DNA of 64,000 nt from Comamonadaceae bacterium 2FH (GCA_005503335.1 SCMQ01000030.1:1-64000), one strand, 5' to 3'; shown: positions 17,480-29,140, counted from the stretch's first letter. Numbers and translations: made by a program. The notes: generated by a model not told the origin, from the sequence alone.

Positions 17480-18276
17480 AGCAGGGCTCCTAGGTAAGTG
17501 GAAGGGGGTTCATGGCCGGGGCCCGGGTCATCCCCGGCCTGGCCACGGCGACCGCTCTTGCGCGATCTTGTATGCAAGTCTTGTGCCGCACCGCCGCCGC
17601 GAGACGGTCCGGACACCGGCGCCAGCGCGTCGCGCAACCGCGCCAGCGGGTCGCTGCGCGACTGCAGCTTGAGTGCCGACTGCACCGCGCCGATGTGGCG
17701 GTCCATGAGTTCCTCGGCTTGGGCGAAGTCTCCCCGCTCCAGCGCAGCCACGATCTGCACATGCTCGTCGCAGGACTGCGTGGCTTCGTGCGAGGACTGG
17801 TAGCGCATCGCGATCAGCGTAGTACGCGCCGTGAAATCGCGCAATGTGTCGGCCAGCAGCCCGTTGCCCAGGCATTCGGCCAGGCAGACGTGGAAGTCGC
17901 CGAGCAGGTAGCTGCGCAGCCCCACGTCGCCGCCCTTGAGCGCGGCCTTCTCGCGCCCCAGGTGGACCTTGAGCCGTTTGACGGCGGCCTTGTCCACCGT
18001 GCCGGCGCGGCGGATCAGGCCGGTCTCGATCACGCGCCGGGCCTCGAAGGCCTCGCGCGCCTCGTCCTGCGAGGGCTCGACCACGTACCAGCCCCGGCGC
18101 GCGCTCACCGTGACGATGCCGCGCGCGGCCAGCCGCATCAGGCCCTCGCGCACCAGGGTGCGGCTGCAGTCGAACAGCATGGCCAGAGGCTGCTCGCCCA
18201 GCCGCGTCCCCGGCGCGAGCTTTTGCGCGAGAACGGCTTCCAGGATGCGCTGGCTGATCTCGGTGGCAGTGGTCAT
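17476..18276 (-). CDS. GntR-family transcriptional regulator, FadR/FCD type
   Basis: A 266-residue regulator. Residues 5-70 are the winged HTH (LGEQPLAMLFDCSRTLVREGLMRLAARGIVTVSARRGWYVVEP); residues 80-215 are an all-helical FCD ligand domain (FEARRVIETGLIRRAG, FHVCLAECLGN, HEATQSCDEHVQIVAALERGD, MDRHIGAV). A poorly conserved tail of about 50 residues follows and ends in YLGALL. The DNA of that tail carries a second copy of the operator-like motif seen upstream of the gene. The start at 18276 is chosen because it begins the wHTH; the frame continues upstream as shadow. It overlaps the binding protein gene by four bases and is probably autoregulated. Confidence 0.9.
   Translation of the reverse strand: MTTATEISQRILEAVLAQKLAPGTRLGEQPLAMLFDCSRTLVREGLMRLAARGIVTVSARRGWYVVEPSQDEAREAFEARRVIETGLIRRAGTVDKAAVKRLKVHLGREKAALKGGDVGLRSYLLGDFHVCLAECLGNGLLADTLRDFTARTTLIAMRYQSSHEATQSCDEHVQIVAALERGDFAQAEELMDRHIGAVQSALKLQSRSDPLARLRDALAPVSGPSRGGGAAQDLHTRSRKSGRRGQAGDDPGPGHEPPSTYLGALL
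17567..17578. promoter_or_regulatory. Operator-like motif inside the 3' end of the GntR/FCD gene
   Basis: CTTGTATGCAAG lies within the coding sequence for the variable C-terminal tail, 88 bases before the start of the ABC binding protein gene. The same 13-base core TCTTGTATGCAAG and the following CTTG occur upstream of the regulator gene at 18304-18320. The copy could control an internal promoter for the transporter genes. Confidence 0.5.
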
Positions 18277-18286
18277 GGCCGCAAAC

Positions 18287-18316
18287 CATGCAATTTGCAT
18301 GCCTCTTGTATGCAAG
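18287..18316. promoter_or_regulatory. Paired palindromes upstream of the GntR/FCD gene
   Basis: Two dyads lie directly upstream of the regulator start. CATGCAATTTGCATG (18287-18301) is a perfect odd palindrome. CTTGTATGCAAG (18305-18316) has CTTG/CAAG arms. FCD-type GntR regulators bind short palindromes of the TNGTNNNACNA and TTGTATACAA kind. Both are within about 40 bases of the start codon, where autorepression would be expected. Confidence 0.6.
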
Positions 18317-19162
18317 ACTTGAGCGCCACGATGGTGCCTCAACGACCTGCATTCGGGCGCAAGGCACCACGGTGGTGAGCCGGGTGCGCTCGACGACGGA
18401 CGCCGGCCGGCCGGCCCGCGCCCAGCCTTGGTCGAGGACGGCCCGGGGGCCGGCGCCGCGCGGCGTCCGCCGGCGGCGTGGCCGCTCAGTGCCCGCCCCT
18501 TCAAGGTCTTGCTCTCTTTTCTGCGCGGTGCGTGAAAAACCCGTTTCGCAGGCGCTGCGCCTCGCGCCGCGGCAGGCGGCGCCCGGCGGGGGCTCATACC
18601 GTGGCGGTCGGCATTCGCCGACTCCGCTGCGATGCTCGCACCGGGGTCGCGCCGCATAACTCGCTGCGCGATCTGCGATCGCTCCGTTCAGACAAATGCG
18701 GCGAGTCAGATCACGATGCGCGCTGCGCGCGCCCGACCCCGGCGTTGCGCTTCTCGCCGCCACAGAAATCGCCCCCACCGGGCACCGCCTGCCGCGGCAA
18801 AGCGACGACGCAGCGCTCGCAGCCGTTGGCACGCCAACATCGTCTCTGCAAAGGCGTGCGCGGGCAGGTTGCAGCGCGCCTGCGAGGCGCCGAGGAGCGC
18901 AGGGCGCGTGGCCGCGCGCGCAGCGCGCTTCGTGAACTGATTCGTCGCAGTTGTTTGAGCGGAGTGAGCGCAGCGAACGCAGCGAGTTCTGCGACGGGCC
19001 ACGCGACCGAGCACCGCAGGGGAGTCGCCGTGCAACGGCGACCGCATCGCTTGAAGCGCTGCGGCCTGCCCGCGCGCGCCTTTGCCGCGCGGTGCCACGA
19101 CAGCTGCCTACGCCCGCGTCACAAGCGAACTCCTGACTGAAACACCTTGAAAGGGGTGCCGC
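18317..19162. repeat. Gene-free 0.85-kb stretch built of nested inverted repeats
   Basis: No convincing gene lies here; the open frames are GC-driven and arginine/alanine-rich. Left arm 18658-18732 and right arm 18914-18988 are inverted copies, 75 bases each without gaps, 62 of 75 identical by eye. A second inverted pair of 30 bases (18848-18877 with 19056-19085, 3 mismatches) is interleaved. Near the centre is the hairpin GTTGGC-AC-GCCAAC (18825-18838). Similar sequence seems to continue outside both arms (around 18600-18657 and 18989-19050). Such GAGCGCAGCGAACGCAGCGAG-type sequence looks like a dispersed intergenic repeat family; that is recollection, not a search result. Confidence 0.7.
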
Positions 19163-20023
19163 TCAGTGCCCGTGGTGGGCCAGGGTGCTGACCAGGGTGA
19201 CCAGTCCCATGCCGACCAGCAGCCAGACGATCTGCGCCAGGGTTTCGCGCGCAGACAGCCTCTTTTGCAGCTGGGGGATCAGGTCGGCCAGCGCCACGTA
19301 GATGAAGCTGCTGCTGGCCACGGCCAGGAAGTAGGGCAGGTAGTCGTGCAGCCGGTCCACCAGCACGTAGCCGACCAGGCCGCCCAGGGCCGTGATGGCC
19401 CCGGCCAGCGAGACCTTGAGCACGGCGGCCCGGCGCGTGCCGCTGCCCCGGCGCAGCACGATCAGGTCGCCCATGTGGTGCGGCACCTCGTGTGCCAGCA
19501 CCGCCAGCGCCGCCAGCGCCCCCAGCCGCAGGTCGGCAACGAAGGCCGAGGCGATCAGGATGCCGTCGCCGAAGCAGTGCACGCTGTCGCCGGCCAGCAC
19601 GGCCCAGCTGCCCGAGAGCCGATCCTGGCCATGGGCGTGCGCGGCGTGGCTGTGCTCGTGCGGGTGGTCATGGTGCGCGTGACCACGGTGCGCGGCATGG
19701 GTGCGGTGCGGCGCATGCGCGTCGCTGTCCCCATGCGGCTCGTGGTGGTGCTCGTGGCCATGGTGCCAGAGCTCGGCCTTGTCGAGCAGGAAGAAGAACA
19801 CCAGACCCAGCAGCAGCACCAGGAACAGGTCGTGCGCCTCGACCCCGCTCTCGAAGGCCTCGGGCAGCAGGTTCAGCAGGGCCGTGGCCAGCAGCGCGCC
19901 GGCCGCCAGGCTCAGCATGTGCTGGGTGTAGCGCGACAGCACGCCGAAGCTCAGGGCTGCGGCCAGCCACACGCTGCCGATGCCGGCGGCAAGGGTGCCC
20001 ATCAGGATCGGGATCAAGGTCAT
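19163..20023 (-). CDS. ZIP-family divalent metal transporter
   Basis: A 286-residue membrane protein with eight predicted helices. The long cytoplasmic loop between TM3 and TM4 (residues 84-135) is extremely histidine-rich (HHGHEHHHEPHGDSDAH and following), as expected for metal capture. Metal-site helices are visible as DSVHCFGDGILIASAF and LAVLAHEVPHHMGDLIVL, the ZIP signature HxxxDG...HExPHxxGD. Likely substrates are zinc, iron or other divalent cations. The start at 20023 is chosen because it begins the first helix. A terminator-like hairpin lies 40-65 bases upstream. Confidence 0.92.
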   Translation of the reverse strand: MTLIPILMGTLAAGIGSVWLAAALSFGVLSRYTQHMLSLAAGALLATALLNLLPEAFESGVEAHDLFLVLLLGLVFFFLLDKAELWHHGHEHHHEPHGDSDAHAPHRTHAAHRGHAHHDHPHEHSHAAHAHGQDRLSGSWAVLAGDSVHCFGDGILIASAFVADLRLGALAALAVLAHEVPHHMGDLIVLRRGSGTRRAAVLKVSLAGAITALGGLVGYVLVDRLHDYLPYFLAVASSSFIYVALADLIPQLQKRLSARETLAQIVWLLVGMGLVTLVSTLAHHGH

Positions 20024-20060
20024 GGCTGCGTCGTCAATGTGGTGGCAGGGGCGGGCCCCG

Positions 20061-20090
20061 AAGAAAAAACGAAACCGCCCTCGCGGGCGG
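20061..20090 (-). terminator. Rho-independent terminator-like hairpin just upstream of the ZIP gene
   Basis: Read on the minus strand, a perfect stem CCGCCC/GGGCGG with loop GCGA (20090-20075) is followed by TTTCGTTTTTTCTT. It ends about 40 bases before the ZIP start. It may stop read-through from polA, whose 3' end is 0.9 kb upstream across an antisense gene, or it may be a leader attenuator of the metal transporter. Confidence 0.6.
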
Positions 20091-20264
20091 CTCACGGTGG
20101 CGGGGCGGCTTGCGGCCCGCCCCCAGCATCGACCCTTATCTTAGCAATTGTGTCAAGCCTGCCCGGTGGCCGGTATCGCGACCAAGCTGTGCGCGCCGGC
20201 ATTGCGTCCGGCCGCCAAACTGCTACGCTTGACCGAAAAGTATTCACCCCAACCGGAGACCGGC

Positions 20265-20996
20265 ATGCGCGCTGCCCTGTCGCTGCTTTCCCGCCGCTGG
20301 CAAGCGCTGGCGCTGCTGCTGCTCGCCGGCTGTGCGGCGCGCCCGCTGCCGCCCCAGCCCGCCGCTGCGCCGCCGGCGCCGCTGGCCCAGCCCAGCCCAG
20401 CGCCGAAGGCGCCGAGCTCGGTGCGCTTTGGCGACGGCCTGCTCGACCAGTTCGAGCTGCAGGTGCAGGGCGGGCACTGCCTGCTGCGCTGGCGCGGCGA
20501 ATTCCCCGCCGACGCCGTGCCGGCCCTGGGCCAGGCCCTGAGCGAGCTGGAGCAGCACCGCTGCACGCGCAAGACCCTGGCACTGGACCTGCGCGGCGGC
20601 GACATCGGCCCCGCCACCACGCTGGGCGCGATGCTCCGGAACCGCCAGTTCGACACCGAGCTGCTGCCCGGCAGCCGCTGCCAGACGCCCTGCGCCCTGG
20701 TCTTCGCGGCCGGCCGCCAGCGCCTGATGCCCGAGGACGGGCATCAGGCCCAGCTGCTGCTGTCGCAGGTGCGGCGCGACCAGGACTTCGGCCAGGCCGT
20801 CTGCGAGACCGAGCTCAACCGCGGCCAGCAGCTCACGCTCACGCGCTACCTGCGCGCCATGCTGCCGCCGGCGACAGCGGCCGTGGTGTATCAGAAGATC
20901 AGCCGGGCCACCTGCCGACGCCACGACATCCTCGACGCGTCCGAGGCCCTGGCGACCGGCCTGGCCACGGGCATGCTGCCCGCCAGCCTGCGCTGA
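20265..20996 (+). CDS. Secreted lipoprotein of unknown function
   Basis: A 243-residue protein with a lipoprotein signal (ALALLLLAGC, lipidation at C23) followed by a proline/alanine-rich linker to about residue 55. The globular part carries six or more cysteines (GGHCLLRW, QHRCTRKTL, SRCQTPCAL, AVCETE, ATCRRHD), suggesting disulfides in the periplasm. Segments such as ALDLRGGDIGPATTLGAML and CALVFAAGRQRLMPEDG recall the ClpP/crotonase-like fold of periplasmic serine proteases, but no catalytic set is evident. GGAG precedes the ATG. It is convergent with polA, 11 bases between stops. Function unknown. Confidence 0.82.
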   Translation: MRAALSLLSRRWQALALLLLAGCAARPLPPQPAAAPPAPLAQPSPAPKAPSSVRFGDGLLDQFELQVQGGHCLLRWRGEFPADAVPALGQALSELEQHRCTRKTLALDLRGGDIGPATTLGAMLRNRQFDTELLPGSRCQTPCALVFAAGRQRLMPEDGHQAQLLLSQVRRDQDFGQAVCETELNRGQQLTLTRYLRAMLPPATAAVVYQKISRATCRRHDILDASEALATGLATGMLPASLR

Positions 20997-21007
20997 GCCT
21001 GAAACGC

Positions 21008-23782
21008 TCAGTGCGCCTGCTCCCAGTTCGGCCCCACGCCGACCTCGGCCACGAGCGGCACTTTCAGCTGGGCCACCCCGGCCATCAGGCGCGGGATCTC
21101 GGTCTTGAGCCAGTCCACCTCTGACACCGGCAGCTCGAACACCAGTTCGTCGTGCACCTGCATGACCATCTTGGTCGCGCGCCGCTCGGCGTCCAGCACC
21201 TGCTGGACCCTGACCATGGCCTTCTTGATCAGGTCGGCCGCCGTGCCCTGCATGGGCGCGTTGATCGCGGAGCGCTCGGCGCCGCTGCGGCGCGGACCGT
21301 TGGGCGAATTGATCTCGGGCAGGTACAGGCGCCGGCCGAACACGGTCTCCACGTAGCCGCGCGCCTTGGCGCTCTGGCGCGTCTCGTCCATGTAGCGCTT
21401 GACACCGGGGTAGCGCTGGAAATAGCGGTCGATGTAGGCCGCCGCGGCCTTGGTCTCTATGCCCAGGTTCCTGGCCAGGCCGAAGCTGCTCATGCCGTAG
21501 ATCAGGCCGAAGTTGATCACCTTGGCATAGCGGCGCTGCTCGCTGCTGACCTGCTCGGGCGCGAGGCCGAACACCTCGGCCGCGGTGGCGCGGTGCACGT
21601 CCTGGCCCTCGTGGAAGGCGCGCAGCAGGTTCTCGTCGTCGCTCAGGTGGGCCATGATGCGCAGCTCGATCTGGCTGTAGTCGGCGCTCGCGATCAGGCA
21701 GCCCGGCGGCGCCACGAAGGCCTCGCGGATGCGCCGGCCCTCGGGCGTGCGCACCGGGATGTTCTGCAGGTTGGGATCGTTGCTGGCCAGGCGCCCGGTC
21801 ACGGCCACGGCCTGGGCGTAATGCGTGTGCACGCGACCGGTACGCGGCAGCGCCATCTGCGCCAGCTTGTCGGTGTAGGTGCTCTTGAGCTTGGACAGGC
21901 CGCGGTGCTCGAGGATGCGCGCGGGCAGCGGGTAGTCCTCGGCCAGCTTCTCGAGCACCTCCTCGTCGGTGCTGGGCGCGCCGGTGGCGGTCTTCTTGAC
22001 CACCGGCAGGCCCAGCTTGCCGAAGAAGATCTCGCCGATCTGCTTGGGCGAGCCGAGGTTGAAGGGCTGGCCCGCCAGCGCATGCGCCTCCTGCTCGAGC
22101 TGCAGGATGCGCTGCCCGAGCTCGTGGCTCTGGCTGGACAGCACGGCGGCGTCGATCAGCACGCCGTTGCGCTCGATGCGGTAGAGCGCCTCGCTGCTCG
22201 CGATCTCGAGCGCGTAGATGGCGCGCAGCCTGTCGTCCGCCTGAAGGCGCGGCCACAGCGCGCGGTGCACTTCCAGGCACTGCTCGGAGTCCTCGCAGGA
22301 ATATTCGGCAGCGCGCGCCACGTCGACCTGTGAGAACGGGATCTGGTGCGCGCCCTTGCCGCACAGGTCCTCGTAGCTGATGCCGCCGCGCCCCAGGTGG
22401 CGCTCGGCCAGGCTGGCCAGGCCATGCGGCTTGTGCACCTCGAGCACATAGCTTTGCAGCATGGTGTCGTGCGCGTAGCCGGCCACTTCGATGCCGTGGT
22501 TGGCGAACACATGGCGGTCGTACTTGATGTGCTGGCCCAGCTTGGGCCGGGCCGGGTCCTCGAGCCAGGGCTTGAGCCTGGCCAGCACCTCGGCCAAGGG
22601 CAGCTGCTCGGGCGCGTCGGGGCCGGCGTGGCGCAGCGGGATGTAGGCCGCCTCGCCGGGCTGCACGCTGAAGCTGATGCCCACGATCTCGGCGCGCATC
22701 TCGTCCAGCGAGGTGGTCTCGGTGTCCAGCGCCACGAGCTCGGCTGCCTGCAGGCGGTCCAGCCAGCGCTCGAAGGCCGGCCAGCCCAGGATGGTCTCGT
22801 AGTGCCTGGGCGCCACCTGCGACGCCGCCGCCGGCGGCTCGGCGAACAGGTCTTGTGTGCCGCCGGGCGCGGTGCCTGGCTTGGGCACCGGCGCTTCGCC
22901 ACCGCCCAAGGTCTTGACCAGGCCCTTGAAGCCGTATTTCTCGCTGAAGACTCTCAGCGCCTCGGTGTCCTGGCTGCCGATGGCCATCGCATCCAGCGCC
23001 GGCAGGCCAGGGATGTATTCGGCCAGCTCGCAATCGGTCTTGATGGTCAGCAGCTGGCGTCCCTTGGGCAGCCAGTCCAGCGCCTGGCGCAGGTTCTCCC
23101 CGGCCACGCCCTTGATCTTGTCGGCATTCGCCACCACGCCTTCGAGCGAGCCATATTCCTGCAGCCATTTCGCCGCCGTCTTGGGGCCGACCTTCTGGAC
23201 GCCGGGCACGTTGTCGACGGCGTCGCCGACCAGGGTCTGGTAGTCGATCATCAGCCGGGGCGGCACGCCGAACTCGGCCTCCACGCCGGCCATGTCGCGC
23301 TTGCGGTCGTTCATGGTGTCGATCACGGTCACATGCTCGTTGACCAGTTGGCTCAGGTCCTTGTCGCCGCTGGAGATGACGGTGACCACGCCCTGCTGCG
23401 TGGCCGTGACGGCCAAGGTGCCTATCACGTCGTCGGCTTCCACGCCGGGCACGTCGAGCACCTTCCAGCCGAGCAGCCTGACCACTTCGTGGATGGGCTC
23501 GATCTGGCTGCGCAGCTCATCGGGCATGGGCGAGCGATTGGCCTTGTACTCGGGGTACAGCTCGTCCCGGAAGGTCGGCCCCTTGGCGTCGAAGATGCAG
23601 GCGGCATAGTCGGCCCGGACGTCCTTGCGCAGCTTCTGCATCATGTTGATCATGCCGCGGATCGCGCCGGTGGCGGGGCTGGCCGGGTCGCCGGGCACGG
23701 CGCGCAGGTCGGGCATGGCGTGGAAGGCGCGGTAGAGGTAGCTGGAGCCATCCACCAGCAGCAGGGTCTTTTTGTCGCTCAT
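21008..23782 (-). CDS. polA: DNA polymerase I
   Basis: A 924-residue enzyme for Okazaki fragment processing and excision repair. The N-terminal 5'-3' exonuclease begins MSDKKTLLLVDGSSYLYRAFHAMPDL and has the helix-hairpin-helix VQKVGPKTAAKWLQEYGS. The 3'-5' proofreading domain keeps DTETTSLDEM with both metal-binding acids, and YSCEDSEQCLEV. The polymerase domain has motif A (ASADYSQIELRIMAHLS), motif B (RRYAKVINFGLIYGMSSFGL) and motif C (VMQVHDELVFE). The start at 23782 is the family start; the frame continues upstream as shadow. A DUF2782 gene begins 48 bases away in the opposite direction. Confidence 0.97.
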   Translation of the reverse strand: MSDKKTLLLVDGSSYLYRAFHAMPDLRAVPGDPASPATGAIRGMINMMQKLRKDVRADYAACIFDAKGPTFRDELYPEYKANRSPMPDELRSQIEPIHEVVRLLGWKVLDVPGVEADDVIGTLAVTATQQGVVTVISSGDKDLSQLVNEHVTVIDTMNDRKRDMAGVEAEFGVPPRLMIDYQTLVGDAVDNVPGVQKVGPKTAAKWLQEYGSLEGVVANADKIKGVAGENLRQALDWLPKGRQLLTIKTDCELAEYIPGLPALDAMAIGSQDTEALRVFSEKYGFKGLVKTLGGGEAPVPKPGTAPGGTQDLFAEPPAAASQVAPRHYETILGWPAFERWLDRLQAAELVALDTETTSLDEMRAEIVGISFSVQPGEAAYIPLRHAGPDAPEQLPLAEVLARLKPWLEDPARPKLGQHIKYDRHVFANHGIEVAGYAHDTMLQSYVLEVHKPHGLASLAERHLGRGGISYEDLCGKGAHQIPFSQVDVARAAEYSCEDSEQCLEVHRALWPRLQADDRLRAIYALEIASSEALYRIERNGVLIDAAVLSSQSHELGQRILQLEQEAHALAGQPFNLGSPKQIGEIFFGKLGLPVVKKTATGAPSTDEEVLEKLAEDYPLPARILEHRGLSKLKSTYTDKLAQMALPRTGRVHTHYAQAVAVTGRLASNDPNLQNIPVRTPEGRRIREAFVAPPGCLIASADYSQIELRIMAHLSDDENLLRAFHEGQDVHRATAAEVFGLAPEQVSSEQRRYAKVINFGLIYGMSSFGLARNLGIETKAAAAYIDRYFQRYPGVKRYMDETRQSAKARGYVETVFGRRLYLPEINSPNGPRRSGAERSAINAPMQGTAADLIKKAMVRVQQVLDAERRATKMVMQVHDELVFELPVSEVDWLKTEIPRLMAGVAQLKVPLVAEVGVGPNWEQAH

Positions 23783-23830
23783 GGCGGGATTGTGCACGGG
23801 TGCAAGGGCGTGGCACTCTACAATTTGGGG

Positions 23831-24154
23831 ATGCGCTTTGCCCCTCTCTACCTCCTGCTGGCCCTCGGCGCCGCCGTGGCCCAGCCGCAGCCGGCCGCTG
23901 CGCCGCGCGAGGCCGCCACGCCGACCGACGGCCGTGCCAACCAACGCATCCAGCGCATCCACATCGAGGATGGCGGCAGCGCCATCGACGAATTGCGCCA
24001 TGGCGGCCAGACGCAGCGCATCCGCGTGCAGCCCAAGGCCGACGTGCCGGCCTACGAGGTCCTGCCCGAAGGCGGCGCCCAGGGCCGCACGCCCAGTCGC
24101 GACGGCGTGCCGGGACCGGCCGGCAGCAGGGTCTGGAACGTTCTGAACTTCTGA
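23831..24154 (+). CDS. DUF2782 family exported protein
   Basis: A 107-residue protein with a signal peptide ([24 protein letters not shown]) and a short globular region ([43 protein letters not shown]) typical of DUF2782, which in this group lies between polA and thrB. It ends one base before the thrB start, so the two are one transcript. Function is unknown. Confidence 0.85.
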   Translation: MRFAPLYLLLALGAAVAQPQPAAAPREAATPTDGRANQRIQRIHIEDGGSAIDELRHGGQTQRIRVQPKADVPAYEVLPEGGAQGRTPSRDGVPGPAGSRVWNVLNF

Positions 24155-24155
24155 C

Positions 24156-25118
24156 ATGGCTGTTTTTACCGAAGTCTCTTTCGACGAGGCGCGCGCTCTG
24201 CTGCGCGCCCTCGACCTGGGTGAGCTGACCGAGCTGCGCGGCATCGAGGGCGGCATAGAGAACACCAACTACTTCGTGACCACCGACCGGGGCCCCTACG
24301 TGCTGACCGTGTTCGAGCGCCTCACGTTCGAGCAGCTGCCGTTCTACCTGCACCTGATGAAGCACCTGGCGCAGCACGGCATCCCGGTGCCGGACCCCGC
24401 CGCCAACCGCGACGGCGACCTGCTGCACAAGCTCAAGGGCAAGCCCGCCGCGGTGGTCGACCGCCTGCCCGGCAAGAGCGAGCTCAGCCCCACGGCCGCG
24501 CATTGTGCCGCCGTGGGCGCGATGCTCGCGCGCATGCACCTGGCCGGGCGCGACTTCAAGCGCCAGCAGCCCAACCTGCGCGGCCTGGCCTGGTGGAACG
24601 AGACCGTGCCCGTGGTCCTGCCCTACCTGGACCCCGGCCAGGCGGCGCTGATCCGCAGCGAGCTCGCCTACCAGAACCATGTCGCCGCCTCCCCGGCCCA
24701 TGCCGCGCTGCCGCGCGGGCCGGTGCACGCCGACCTGTTCCGCGACAACGTGATGTTCGAGGGCGAGCGCGCGCACCCCCGGCTGTCGGGCTTCTTCGAC
24801 TTCTATTTCGCCGGCATCGACAGCTGGCTGTTCGACCTGGCCGTGTGCCTCAACGACTGGGCCATCGATCTGGCCAGCGGCGCGCACGACGCCGCGCTCG
24901 CGCGCGCCATGCTGGACGCCTATGCCGCCGAGCGCCCGCTGACGGCCGCCGAACGCCAGCTGCTGCCGGCCATGTTGCGCGCCGGCGCCCTGCGCTTCTG
25001 GATCTCGCGTCTGTGGGACTACCACCTGCCGCGCGAAGCCGCCATGCTCAAGGCCCATGACCCGGGGCATTTCGAGCGCGTGCTGCGCGAGCGGGTGGCC
25101 CACCCCGTGCTGCCATGA
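24156..25118 (+). CDS. thrB: Homoserine kinase (aminoglycoside phosphotransferase-like type)
   Basis: A 320-residue kinase that phosphorylates homoserine in threonine synthesis. This is the APH-fold ThrB of proteobacteria, not the GHMP kinase of enterics. Visible are the nucleotide loop ([15 protein letters not shown]), the catalytic [11 protein letters not shown] (HxDxxxxN) and the metal-binding [18 protein letters not shown]. The overlapping ATGA at 25115 couples it to the next membrane protein gene. Confidence 0.94.
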   Translation: MAVFTEVSFDEARALLRALDLGELTELRGIEGGIENTNYFVTTDRGPYVLTVFERLTFEQLPFYLHLMKHLAQHGIPVPDPAANRDGDLLHKLKGKPAAVVDRLPGKSELSPTAAHCAAVGAMLARMHLAGRDFKRQQPNLRGLAWWNETVPVVLPYLDPGQAALIRSELAYQNHVAASPAHAALPRGPVHADLFRDNVMFEGERAHPRLSGFFDFYFAGIDSWLFDLAVCLNDWAIDLASGAHDAALARAMLDAYAAERPLTAAERQLLPAMLRAGALRFWISRLWDYHLPREAAMLKAHDPGHFERVLRERVAHPVLP

Positions 25119-25897
25119 AGCTCAACATCGTTCCCGCACGCACCGGCCTGGTCTGGGTCAAGCTCGGCATCCAGACCTTCTTCCGCCAGCCGCTGGCGAT
25201 CTCCGGCCTGTTCCTCATGTTCATGGCCCTGATCTCGGTGGCTTCGGTGGTGCCGCTGGTCGGCGGCGCCCTGGCGCTGGCCCTGCTGCCGGCCGCCACG
25301 CTGGGCCTGATGGCGGCGACGCAGGAGGCCAGCCGCGGCAAGTTCCCCATGCCGACCATCCTGGTCAGCGCCTTCCGCGCCGGCCAGCAGCGCCTGCGCG
25401 CCATGCTGGTGCTGGGCGCGCTGTATGCCGCGGGCTTCCTGGGCGTGATGGGCATCTCGGCGCTGTTCGACGGCGGCCAGTTCGCCCGCACCTACCTGGT
25501 GGGCGGCCCCATCACGCGCGAGCTGGTGGAGCAGCCGGGCTTCCAGGCAGCGATGTGGGTGGCCACCCTGCTCTACATCCCGCTGTCGCTGCTGTTCTGG
25601 CACGCCCCGGCCCTGGTCCACTGGCATGGCGTGCCGCCGGTCAAGAGCCTGTTCTTCAGCTTCGTGGCCTGCATGCGCAACTTCGGCGCGTTCACGGTCT
25701 ACGTGGCGGCCTGGATCGCGGTGTTCGTGCTCGGCGCCGTGATCGTGCTGCTGCTGGCGGGACTGCTCGGCGGCTCGGCCTTCGCGTCGGCCGCCATGGT
25801 GCCGGCCGCCCTGCTGCTGGCGGCCATGTTCTTCACCTCGATCTACTTCACGGTGCGCGACTGCTTCATCGAGAACGGCGAGGAACCGGCGCCCTGA
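25115..25897 (+). CDS. BPSS1780 family membrane protein
   Basis: A 260-residue inner-membrane protein with about six helices ([89 protein letters not shown]). The N-terminus ([26 protein letters not shown]) is the signature of the BPSS1780 family of Burkholderiales. It is cotranscribed with thrB through a four-base overlap. Function is unknown. Confidence 0.88.
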   Translation: MKLNIVPARTGLVWVKLGIQTFFRQPLAISGLFLMFMALISVASVVPLVGGALALALLPAATLGLMAATQEASRGKFPMPTILVSAFRAGQQRLRAMLVLGALYAAGFLGVMGISALFDGGQFARTYLVGGPITRELVEQPGFQAAMWVATLLYIPLSLLFWHAPALVHWHGVPPVKSLFFSFVACMRNFGAFTVYVAAWIAVFVLGAVIVLLLAGLLGGSAFASAAMVPAALLLAAMFFTSIYFTVRDCFIENGEEPAP

Positions 25898-25906
25898 CGC
25901 AGCCCC

Positions 25907-28261
<2,355 letters not shown>

Positions 28262-28293
28262 AGGGGGATTGTAGGAACCCGCGGAGGCTGGCC

Positions 28294-29010
28294 ATGCCCT
28301 TGTTGCCCTTCTTGTCGTCTTTATTGCTGCTGTTCTGCGCCACGCTGGCCCCTTTGCCGGCCCTGGCCCAGGCGGCCTGCGCCAGCGACGGCCAGCGCCC
28401 GCCGCGGGCCCTGCTGGAGCGCTTCGTGAGCGCCGACTGCGCGGATTGCTGGCGCGCGCCCGGCACGCCGCGGCCGCGCGCGCGCATCCTGGCGCTGGAC
28501 TGGATCGTGCCGGGCGCAGGCGGCGAGGACGCCCCGCTGGCGGCCGCCGCCAGCCGCGACGCGCTCGAGCGGCTGCAGGCCCTGGGCCGCAGCGCGCCGC
28601 GCGGGACGCTGGCCCTTGAAGGGCCGGTGCGGCCGCCGGCGCGGCCGGCCCTGCTGCGCGTGGCGCACGGCCTGCCGCTGGGCGGCTACCTCGGCGCGGC
28701 GATCGACTACCGGCCCGCGCCCGGTCCGGCCGAGCCCGTCACGCTGTGGCTGGCCCTGGTGGAGAACCTGCCCGCCGGCAGCGAGGGCTCGCCGGTGGCG
28801 CGGCGCCTGGTGCGCAACCTGCTGCGCCTGGACTGGTCGGGTGAGGCCGACGCCGCCGGGGCAGCGCGCTTTCACGAGACGCGGCCGCTGGGCATTCCCG
28901 AGGGCGCACGCGCCGAGCGCCTGGGCGTGGTCGGCTGGGCCGAACATACGGATGGCCGTATCAGGGCCATAGCCCAATCCGTATGCGCCGCCGCACGCCC
29001 CGGGTCGTAG
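28294..29010 (+). CDS. Exported protein of unknown function with an N-terminal CxxC
   Basis: A 238-residue protein with a signal peptide ([23 protein letters not shown]). The mature start contains [12 protein letters not shown], a thioredoxin-like CxxC, in a context that resembles the start of DUF1223 secreted proteins (F-T-S-Q-G-C-x-x-C). Overall similarity to DUF1223 is weak, so this is only a possibility. The rest is rich in alanine, arginine and proline. A clear rho-independent terminator follows nine bases after the stop. Confidence 0.72.
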   Translation: MPLLPFLSSLLLLFCATLAPLPALAQAACASDGQRPPRALLERFVSADCADCWRAPGTPRPRARILALDWIVPGAGGEDAPLAAAASRDALERLQALGRSAPRGTLALEGPVRPPARPALLRVAHGLPLGGYLGAAIDYRPAPGPAEPVTLWLALVENLPAGSEGSPVARRLVRNLLRLDWSGEADAAGAARFHETRPLGIPEGARAERLGVVGWAEHTDGRIRAIAQSVCAAARPGS

Positions 29011-29018
29011 AATCGGTC

Positions 29019-29050
29019 ACCGGGCCCAAGTTTCTTGCGCCCGGTTTTTT
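29019..29050 (+). terminator. Rho-independent terminator
   Basis: Perfect 7-base stem ACCGGGC (29019-29025) / GCCCGGT (29039-29045) followed by TTTTTT. It ends the transcript of the exported CxxC protein gene ahead of guaC. Confidence 0.85.
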
Positions 29051-29140
29051 GTGGCCAGCGCCGCGCGCGCTCCCCGCATTGGCCGGCCCAAGCCAAGCGC
29101 TCATTCGTTCCGCAACGATTCTCAAAGGAGCTTGGTTCAG

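Noticed and set aside
18478-19140. 220-codon plus-strand frame in the gene-free region
   Set aside because: Arg/Ala/Cys-rich product, spans an inverted repeat, no ribosome-binding site and no motif; it is a composition artefact.
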